Shown here one piece after another: positions 1 through 5,122 of a stretch of DNA of 5,122 bases. Under the pieces are notes generated by a model, which saw nothing but the letters and a program-made list of their open reading frames with translations, ran no database searches and was not told the DNA's origin. Position 1 is the stretch's first letter; every line of letters begins with the position of its first letter. Both the position numbers and the translations under genes were made by a program. The DNA is from Arcobacter sp. UBA7394 (lineage in GTDB: Bacteria > Campylobacterota > Campylobacteria > Campylobacterales > Arcobacteraceae), in assembly GCA_002470185.1 (NCBI GenBank), contig DKNG01000065.1, positions 350 through 5,471 of the forward strand, in the 5' to 3' direction.

Positions 1-822
1 TCAGTTAATAATAGTTTAACAGGAACTTTAACTGTTAATGATTCAAGTGGAAATGAAAACATTACAACTACAACTGGGGATGATATAGTAAACTTAAGTT
101 CTGGAAATGACACAGTGAATTTAGGTACAGGTAGTGATACACTAAATGTTAATATTGATAATTTAACACAACTTGATAATATCAATTTTGGATCTGGAGA
201 TACAGATACTTTAACATTTAATGACTCAGGGACTATTAGTGATTTAGATTTCACAAATATTTCTAATCTTGATGGTGTTAATTTTGCAAATGGTGCTGAT
301 ACAGTTACTTTAGGAACTGAAACTGCACAAGCTATTGAAGGCACATCTGATTCAATCAATGGTAATGGTGGAGATGATAACTTCGCTTTAGACTTTAGTA
401 ATATTGATTCATTTGTAATTGATGGTGGTTCAACTAGTGAAACAGATGGTGATACTGTAAGCCTTACAGGTAATACAGGAACAGCAGTTACAAGTGATAC
501 TAACTTAGGTCATATAAATGCATTTGACAATATTGAAGAGTTAGACTTCACTTCATTAACATTAAATGTAGGAGCAGATGCAAGTGATGGTGGAACTAAC
601 GCTGAATATCAACTAACTGGAGACTTAATTAGTAACTGGACAGATGGTGGAAATAGCTTAAAATTAAAATTAGATGCTGATGATGCAAGTAAACTTGAAT
701 TTACAGATAAATTAGGTGCTAAACATGGTGGAGATGATACAGGAACAGCTGCTATAACAAGTGGTTCTTATACATTAAATGATGGTGGAACTGACGTTAC
801 ACTAATTATAGATATTCAATAA
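1..822 (+). CDS. C-terminal part of a large RTX-like secreted protein or adhesin, probable T1SS substrate (5' partial)
   Basis: The frame is open from base 1, so the true start lies upstream; the GTG at 115 is only an internal Val codon. The visible 273 residues end at TAA 820-822. Residues 23-49 form three consecutive RTX-like nonapeptides (TTTGDDIVN, LSSGNDTVN, LGTGSDTLN), a calcium-binding beta-roll pattern. Residues 55-104 hold two copies of a degenerate 32-residue beta-strand repeat. Asp-rich and Gly-Gly turns follow, ending in a short hydrophobic tail (TLIIDIQ) like those of T1SS substrates. The composition is that of a secreted acidic protein: 38 Asp and 8 Glu against 5 Lys, with no Arg, Cys, Met or Pro. 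Such proteins are exported in one step by T1SS and act outside the cell as adhesins, surface-layer or biofilm proteins, folding on calcium. The T1SS ABC gene two genes downstream supports export. The exact role is unknown because the N-terminal part is missing. Confidence 0.85.
   Translation, partial: SVNNSLTGTLTVNDSSGNENITTTTGDDIVNLSSGNDTVNLGTGSDTLNVNIDNLTQLDNINFGSGDTDTLTFNDSGTISDLDFTNISNLDGVNFANGADTVTLGTETAQAIEGTSDSINGNGGDDNFALDFSNIDSFVIDGGSTSETDGDTVSLTGNTGTAVTSDTNLGHINAFDNIEELDFTSLTLNVGADASDGGTNAEYQLTGDLISNWTDGGNSLKLKLDADDASKLEFTDKLGAKHGGDDTGTAAITSGSYTLNDGGTDVTLIIDIQ
67..147 (+). repeat. Three tandem RTX-like nonapeptide repeats
   Basis: Three 27-base units at 67-93, 94-120 and 121-147 encode nonapeptides of the form xxxGxDxUN, where U is Val or Leu. 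They match the RTX consensus GGxGxDxUx at the second Gly, the Asp and the hydrophobic position; the first Gly is present only in the third unit. In RTX proteins such arrays bind calcium and fold after export. The block is short, and the regular pattern breaks down at residue 50. Confidence 0.7.
163..312 (+). repeat. Degenerate 32-residue beta-strand repeat, two copies in the secreted protein
   Basis: The copies lie at 163-219 (residues 55-73) and 259-312 (residues 87-104), starting 96 bases apart. Both follow the pattern xxxLDxhNFxxGxxDTh, where h is hydrophobic: LDNINFGSGDTDTLTF in the first and LDGVNFANGADTVTL in the second. A looser third relative, FDNIEELDF, occurs at residues 175-183. 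The repeat is clear at the protein level but diverged in DNA, so it looks old rather than a recent duplication. Confidence 0.55.
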
Positions 823-823
823 T

Positions 824-829
824 AAGGAT
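824..829 (+). promoter_or_regulatory. Shine-Dalgarno site of the methyltransferase-TPR-glycosyltransferase gene
   Basis: AAGGAT lies four bases before the ATG at 834, in the 11-base gap after the stop codon of the secreted-protein gene. The spacing supports ATG 834 as the real start. The short gap suggests co-transcription and possibly translational coupling with the upstream gene. Confidence 0.7.
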
Positions 830-833
830 TTAA

Positions 834-3278
834 ATGGAAAAAACAATATATACACCAAATATTTTTAATGCGCAGAATATAGAAGATGCAAAAAAAATTA
901 TATTAACAAAAGAGGGTGACTTGGAAACTGAGCAAAGGTGGCAAAAAGAGACACCTTTCTTAGTTGATTCAATTATTGAGAATTTAAAGATAAATGAGAA
1001 TCAAACTGTACTTGACTTTGGATGTGGTATTGGACGAATTGCAAAAGAGTTAATAAACAAAACTAATTGTAATGTAATTGGTGTTGATATTTCAGAAGAT
1101 ATGAGAAAAATGGCTGTTGAATATGTAAATAATGATAAGTTCAAAGTTATTTCACCAAAGGATTTAGAATTAAATGCTAAAAAAGGTTTTAAAGTAGATA
1201 GTGCATACACAATTTGGGTATTACAACATTGTATTAAACCTCAAGTTGAAATTGATTTAATTAAATCATTATTAAAAAAAGATTCATTATTTTATGTTGT
1301 TAACAATAATCAAAGTGCAGTTCCTACAAATAAGGGATGGGTTAATAATGGTATTAATATTTTAGAACTACTTAGATTTAAATTTGAAGAGATTAAAGAA
1401 GATAAAATTCCTGTAGAAATAGCAGATGAAAATATAAATAAACATACTTTTATTTCAGTTCTTAAAAACTCTAAGGGTTATGCAAAACTTTCAACAAATA
1501 AAGAAGTTTTAGATTTATTAGATGAAGCTTTAGTATTTTATGAAAAGAAAGACTTAGATAAAGCAAAAGAGATTTATTCAAAAGTTTTAGAAATTGAAGC
1601 TAATAATGAAATGGCAACAGGTAATTTAGGAATTATTGCAAAAGCACAAGGTGATGTAAAATTAGCAATTGAATACTATATAAAAACTATTAAACTTAAT
1701 CCTGATAATCCATTAACATATAATAATCTTGGTAATGCTTTTAAAGAAATAAGAGATTATAAAAGCGCAATTATCGCTTTTTCTGATTGTTTAAGAAGAG
1801 ATCCAAAAAACTATAATGCTTTTAATAATCTTGGAATTGCTTATGAAAGTGCAGGGCAAAATGATAATGCAATTAATGCATATAAAGAAGCTATTAGAAT
1901 TAACCCTAACTACTCAAAATCAATTAATAATATTGGTGTATTATTATATAAACAAAAGAAATACGAAGAAGCAATTAAAATCTTTGAAATTGCATTAAAT
2001 ACAGATCCAGAATATCACGAATTACATAGTAATATTGGAGCTTCTTATAATAAACTAAAAAAATATGATCAAGCAATAGAATCTCTAGAATTAGCAATTA
2101 AAAAAGATCCGAAAAATGGTGGAGCTTATACAAACCTTGGAAATGTATATAATAAATTAGATGATTATAAAAAAGCAGCAAAACTACATGAAGAGTCAAT
2201 TAAATTAGCACCAGAGGGTTCTAATGCTTATAGTAATGTAGGAACATCATATAAATATTTAGGATTTACACAAAAAGCAATTGACTCTTATAAAAAAGCA
2301 ATTGAATTAGATCCAAATTTTGTAAATGCTCATTTTGATTTATCTACAATGTATCTTGCAAAAGGAGATTTTGAATTAGGGTGGAATGAATACGAGTGGA
2401 GATTTAAAAAAGAAGAGATGATTCCTCATATTATTAATAATAAAGATATCTTTTCAAAACCTATGTTTTCAGGAAAAGAAGATATAAAAGATAAAACTTT
2501 ATTATTACACTCAGAACAAGGATTTGGAGATTCATTACAATTCATTAGATTCTTACCTCAAATAAAAGAAAAATTTAATTGTAAAATTGCAGTTAAATGT
2601 AGAGATGAATTAAAAGAATTATTTAAATGTATAAAAGAAATTGATGTTTTAACTCATAGAAACGAACCTACACCAGAGTTTGATTACCATTTACCAATTA
2701 TGAGTATGCCATTTATTTTAGGTATGAAAAGTTTAAAAGATTTACCAAAACAAAATCCATATTTAACAGCACCAAAAGATGATACTTTTAATATTAAAAA
2801 AGAAAAAGGTAAATTAAATGTAGGTATTTGTTGGAGTGCTTCTGTAACAGGAGAGAGTTATGATGGAAAAGTATTTGATTTAAAATATCTTGAGACTTTA
2901 ATTAATAGTGAAAATACTAATGTTTATACTTTACAAGTAGGACCTGAAAATGAAGATATTAAAAAACTAGGATTTGAAGATAAAATTATTGATCTAACTG
3001 ACAAACTAACAGATTTTTCTAAAACTGCTAGTTTAATGAATGAACTTGATTTAGTTATTTCTTCTGATACATCAGTTGCACATCTTGCAGGAGCTTTAAA
3101 TGTACCTGTTTGGATACCTTTACAAAAGATTCCTGATTGGCGTTGGCAAAACAAGGGAGAAACTACTTTATGGTACCCAAGCGCTAAATTATTTAGGCAA
3201 AAAACTCCTAAAGTATGGGAAAATGTGTTTAAGTCAATTTATGGTAAACTCTATTCTAAATTTAAAATTAAGCTTTAA
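834..3278 (+). CDS. Three-domain protein: SAM methyltransferase, TPR repeats, glycosyltransferase-like domain
   Basis: The product has 814 residues and appears cytoplasmic, with no signal peptide or membrane helix. Residues about 48-215 are a class I SAM-dependent methyltransferase: motif I VLDFGCGIGR at 59-68, the acidic residue ending strand 2 in GVDIS (Asp85), and a later LQHC segment at 130-133. Residues 225 to about 530 are TPR repeats in exact 34-residue register with typical NNLG...Y...AI...DP positions. Residues about 511-810 match the C-terminal domain of bacterial TPR-glycosyltransferase proteins: GWNEYEWR (516-523), HSEQGFGDSLQF (559-570), NVGICWS (662-668), SSDTSVAHLAGAL (743-755), DWRW (768-771) and WYPSAKLFRQ (780-789). 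This domain has the GT-B fold and resembles GT9 heptosyltransferases and GT41 O-GlcNAc-type enzymes. The TPRs probably bind a protein partner. Donor, acceptor and methyl target cannot be read from sequence. Its place between a T1SS cargo gene and the T1SS ABC gene suggests it modifies the cargo; this is inference. Confidence 0.88.
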   Translation: MEKTIYTPNIFNAQNIEDAKKIILTKEGDLETEQRWQKETPFLVDSIIENLKINENQTVLDFGCGIGRIAKELINKTNCNVIGVDISEDMRKMAVEYVNNDKFKVISPKDLELNAKKGFKVDSAYTIWVLQHCIKPQVEIDLIKSLLKKDSLFYVVNNNQSAVPTNKGWVNNGINILELLRFKFEEIKEDKIPVEIADENINKHTFISVLKNSKGYAKLSTNKEVLDLLDEALVFYEKKDLDKAKEIYSKVLEIEANNEMATGNLGIIAKAQGDVKLAIEYYIKTIKLNPDNPLTYNNLGNAFKEIRDYKSAIIAFSDCLRRDPKNYNAFNNLGIAYESAGQNDNAINAYKEAIRINPNYSKSINNIGVLLYKQKKYEEAIKIFEIALNTDPEYHELHSNIGASYNKLKKYDQAIESLELAIKKDPKNGGAYTNLGNVYNKLDDYKKAAKLHEESIKLAPEGSNAYSNVGTSYKYLGFTQKAIDSYKKAIELDPNFVNAHFDLSTMYLAKGDFELGWNEYEWRFKKEEMIPHIINNKDIFSKPMFSGKEDIKDKTLLLHSEQGFGDSLQFIRFLPQIKEKFNCKIAVKCRDELKELFKCIKEIDVLTHRNEPTPEFDYHLPIMSMPFILGMKSLKDLPKQNPYLTAPKDDTFNIKKEKGKLNVGICWSASVTGESYDGKVFDLKYLETLINSENTNVYTLQVGPENEDIKKLGFEDKIIDLTDKLTDFSKTASLMNELDLVISSDTSVAHLAGALNVPVWIPLQKIPDWRWQNKGETTLWYPSAKLFRQKTPKVWENVFKSIYGKLYSKFKIKL
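1506..2423 (+). repeat. Region encoding eight full and one partial TPR repeats
   Basis: Residues 225-496 divide into eight consecutive 34-residue units starting at 225, 259, 293, 327, 361, 395, 429 and 463. A ninth, diverging unit starts at 497 and runs into the GWNEYEWR junction of the glycosyltransferase-like domain. Units share a small residue near position 8 (the G of NNLG), Tyr or a hydrophobic residue near 11, Ala near 20 and usually an Asp/Asn-Pro turn at the end. The first two are the most diverged, the first lacking the final Pro. The continuous register means the array should form one superhelical groove, the usual peptide-binding surface of TPR proteins. Confidence 0.85.
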
Positions 3279-3296
3279 ATAAATAATTAAAAATAT

Positions 3297-3300
3297 GGAT
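3297..3300 (+). promoter_or_regulatory. Probable Shine-Dalgarno site deciding a TTG start for the ABC transporter
   Basis: GGAT at 3297-3300, inside ATGGAT, lies five bases before the in-frame TTG at 3306. The upstream gene uses the similar AAGGAT four bases before its ATG. An in-frame TAA at 3300-3302 rules out any earlier start in this frame, and TTG 3306 is the only conventional start codon before the conserved N-terminal domain. Confidence 0.5.
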
Positions 3301-3305
3301 AAAAT

Positions 3306-5122
3306 TTGGCTGAGAATCAAGAAAAAATTGAAAATGAAAGAATAGTTGACGAAATAGAAAATAGAGAAGATTTTCCTTTAATTTATTCATTGAAATATAT
3401 CTTAGATTTTTATTTCGGAGAAATTTCAATTGATACGATTCTTAGTCTTTCTGCCACAACATCAAAAGGTTTCACTCCAGAAATTGCCATTGATGTTGTA
3501 ACAGAGGTTGGTCTAACAGGTGTTGAGAAAAAGATTGATGCTAATGAGATTCCAACTCATTTTTTTCCTTGTATAATTATAGATAAAAATGAAAAACCAT
3601 ATATCCTACAAAAAAAAGAAAAAGATATTTATCTTTTTGACCCAATATTAAATAAACAAATCAAAGAAAAACCATCATTTTTAAAGAATTTCAAAAAAGC
3701 TATTTTAGTTTTTAGGAATCCTAAAAAAGAAAAAATCCTAGATGAAACAAAAAATAAAGATTGGTTCTGGAATCCAATAAAAACTTTTTGGAAGTCTTAT
3801 ATAGAGATTGGTATATTAACTCTGTTTATTAATATATTTGCTTTAGCAGTACCTTTATTTACAATGAGTGTATATGATAGAGTAGTTCCCAATAATGCTA
3901 CTGAAACTTTATTTGTTTTGGCAAGTGGAGTTATTATTATTCTTCTATTTGATATATATTTTAAAAGTGTTAGAAATCATATTATTGAAAAAGTTGGTAA
4001 AAAATTAGGTGTTTATTTAGAAGAAGAACTAATGAAAAGAATGCTTAATATAAAATCTGAGTATGATAATATGTTGGTTGGTTCAAAAGCTAATTTATTT
4101 AGAGAGTTAAATCAAATTAGAGATTTTTTTGCAACTAAATCAATTTTGCAAGTTATAGATTTACCTTTCTTCTTTATTGCATTAATTGTTATATTTTTGA
4201 TTTCTCCAGCAGTTGCAGCTGTACCTTTTATTGTTGCTATATTAATTCTTATTTTTAATGTAATAATGCAAATACCAATTTCAAATTTAAGTAAGAAAAA
4301 TATTGAAAATGTTCAGTCAAAAAATAGTTATTTAATAGAAACCATTCAAGGTAGTGAGATTATTAAACTATCAAATGCTTCTTCAACAAAACTATTTAAT
4401 TGGAGAAGTTTAGTAGCTGTTACTGATTCTATATCTCTTAAGATTCAATCATTAAATGTTTTCTCAATGAATTTATCCCAGACAATTGTCCAGTTTGTAA
4501 CAATGATGGTAATTGTAGTAGGTGTTTTTGAAATTGCTGCAAAGAATCTTACTGTTGGAGGTTTAATTGCTGTTACTATTCTTTCAAGTAGAGCAATGGT
4601 ACCTGTAATTCAAACATCTATGATGGTTATAAGACTAAAAGAAATTAAAGAATCGCTAAATAATATTAATGAATTCTGGCATTTACCTTTAGAAAATGAT
4701 TATAGTAAAGAGATTGGAATTGGAAAATTAAGAGGAGAGATTGAATTCTCAGGAGTTGATTTCTATTATAAAAATAGTAAGTTTCCTTCATTAGATAAAT
4801 GTAATCTAAAGATTAATCCAGGTGAAAAAGTTGGAATTATTGGTCAAACGGGTGCTGGTAAAACAACATTCTTAAGATTATTAACTGGACTTGATACTGC
4901 TACAAAAGGTAGTATTTATTTAGATGGACATGAAATTTCTACTTTGCATCCTGTTGAAGTAAGACAAAATGTAGGTGTTATGCCTCAAGAGCCGTTTTTA
5001 TTCTCTGGAACGCTAAAAGAAAATATTGAGTTGTCAAACCCAATTAGTAAAGAGAGAATGATGAAAATCATCAAATTAACTGGTCTTGAAGATTTAGTTA
5101 AAAAATCAGGTCAAGGAGATGG
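3306..5122 (+). CDS. Type I secretion system ABC transporter/ATPase, LapB/HlyB-like (3' partial)
   Basis: The frame opens after TAA 3300-3302 and stays open to the window end, giving 605 codons of a family usually about 700-720 long. TTG 3306 is the chosen start; no ATG occurs in frame until residue 187, inside the first membrane helix. Residues about 22-145 form a C39-peptidase-like domain with no Cys near its start (DFPLIYSLKYIL), as in LapB and HlyB, where it binds cargo rather than cleaving it. Residues about 162-460 are the membrane domain, with helices near 166-188, 201-219, 281-299, 302-322, 393-413 and 420-445 and the hallmarks VYDRVVPN (189-196) and DLPFF (285-289). The ATPase domain starts near 479, with Walker A GQTGAGKT (513-520) and the Q-loop Gln561 in MPQEP. 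The ABC signature, Walker B and H-loop lie beyond the window. It powers one-step export through an inner-membrane, adaptor and TolC-like complex. The likely cargo is the RTX-like protein encoded upstream. Confidence 0.92.
   Translation, partial: MAENQEKIENERIVDEIENREDFPLIYSLKYILDFYFGEISIDTILSLSATTSKGFTPEIAIDVVTEVGLTGVEKKIDANEIPTHFFPCIIIDKNEKPYILQKKEKDIYLFDPILNKQIKEKPSFLKNFKKAILVFRNPKKEKILDETKNKDWFWNPIKTFWKSYIEIGILTLFINIFALAVPLFTMSVYDRVVPNNATETLFVLASGVIIILLFDIYFKSVRNHIIEKVGKKLGVYLEEELMKRMLNIKSEYDNMLVGSKANLFRELNQIRDFFATKSILQVIDLPFFFIALIVIFLISPAVAAVPFIVAILILIFNVIMQIPISNLSKKNIENVQSKNSYLIETIQGSEIIKLSNASSTKLFNWRSLVAVTDSISLKIQSLNVFSMNLSQTIVQFVTMMVIVVGVFEIAAKNLTVGGLIAVTILSSRAMVPVIQTSMMVIRLKEIKESLNNINEFWHLPLENDYSKEIGIGKLRGEIEFSGVDFYYKNSKFPSLDKCNLKINPGEKVGIIGQTGAGKTTFLRLLTGLDTATKGSIYLDGHEISTLHPVEVRQNVGVMPQEPFLFSGTLKENIELSNPISKERMMKIIKLTGLEDLVKKSGQGD

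Noticed and set aside
115..822. A complete 235-residue gene starting at GTG 115
   Set aside because: The frame is open back to base 1 and GTG 115 falls inside the second RTX-like nonapeptide, with no ribosome site before it. It is an internal Val codon of a larger gene.
1..822. Eight N-X-S/T sequons in the visible secreted protein, possibly marking N-glycosylation by the neighbouring enzyme
   Set aside because: With 31 Asn and about a quarter of residues Ser or Thr, seven to eight sequons are expected by chance. Their number is not evidence of glycosylation.
1001..1210. Antisense reading frame of 69 codons within the methyltransferase region
   Set aside because: It lies opposite conserved methyltransferase motifs, has no recognisable product, and is explained as a shadow of the sense gene.
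1816..1998. 60-codon frame within the TPR region
   Set aside because: It is an out-of-frame reading of the TPR repeats, rich in Leu, Ile and Lys because of AT-rich codons, with no independent support.
2924..3154. Antisense frame of 76 codons in the glycosyltransferase-like region
   Set aside because: It lies entirely opposite the conserved DTSVAHLAGAL segment and nearby sequence and shows no domain of its own.
3100..3282. 60-codon sense frame overlapping the 3' end of the glycosyltransferase-like domain
   Set aside because: It is a shifted reading of a conserved coding stretch, without a ribosome site or recognisable product.
3279..3305. Promoter or terminator between the TPR protein and the ABC transporter
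   Set aside because: The 27 bases are AT-rich but show no hairpin and no room for a separate -35 and -10 pair plus a leader. Readthrough as one transcript is simpler.
3295..3345. A 16-codon leader peptide gene before the ABC transporter
   Set aside because: It lacks a convincing ribosome site of its own and overlaps the transporter frame. It is kept only as a note on the start-codon question.

Overview
The window is a short collinear stretch, all on the + strand, of a type I secretion (T1SS) locus from a very AT-rich Gram-negative bacterium. Base composition, codon choice (TTA, AAA, AAT, ATT dominate) and gene content fit a low-GC member of the Campylobacterota (Arcobacter or Sulfurimonas group). 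That assignment is an inference from style, not from a marker gene.

Layout: (1) Positions 1-822 are the 3' end of a large secreted protein: 273 visible residues with three RTX-type nonapeptides, acidic beta-strand repeats and a T1SS-type C-terminal end. (2) Eleven bases later, 834-3278 encodes an 814-residue cytoplasmic three-part protein: an N-terminal SAM-dependent methyltransferase domain, about nine 34-residue TPR repeats, and a C-terminal glycosyltransferase-like domain of the GT9/GT41-like kind often fused to TPRs. (3) After a 27-base gap, a reading frame that most likely starts at the TTG at 3306 runs off the window end at 5122. It is the T1SS ABC transporter of the LapB/HlyB kind: a C39-like domain without a catalytic cysteine, six membrane helices, then the beginning of the ATPase domain with Walker A and Q-loop. 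No ATG lies near its 5' end, so ATG-based gene calling would miss or truncate it.

How they fit together: the first gene is the likely cargo and the third the inner-membrane motor that exports it. Membrane fusion and outer membrane genes would be expected downstream but are not visible. The middle gene lies between cargo and exporter with tight spacing and no visible terminator, so all three are probably co-transcribed. The most interesting hypothesis is that the methyltransferase-TPR-glycosyltransferase protein modifies the Ser/Thr/Asn-rich cargo in the cytoplasm before export. This is inferred from gene order and domain content only. No RNA genes, mobile elements, CRISPR arrays or convincing promoters or terminators were found.
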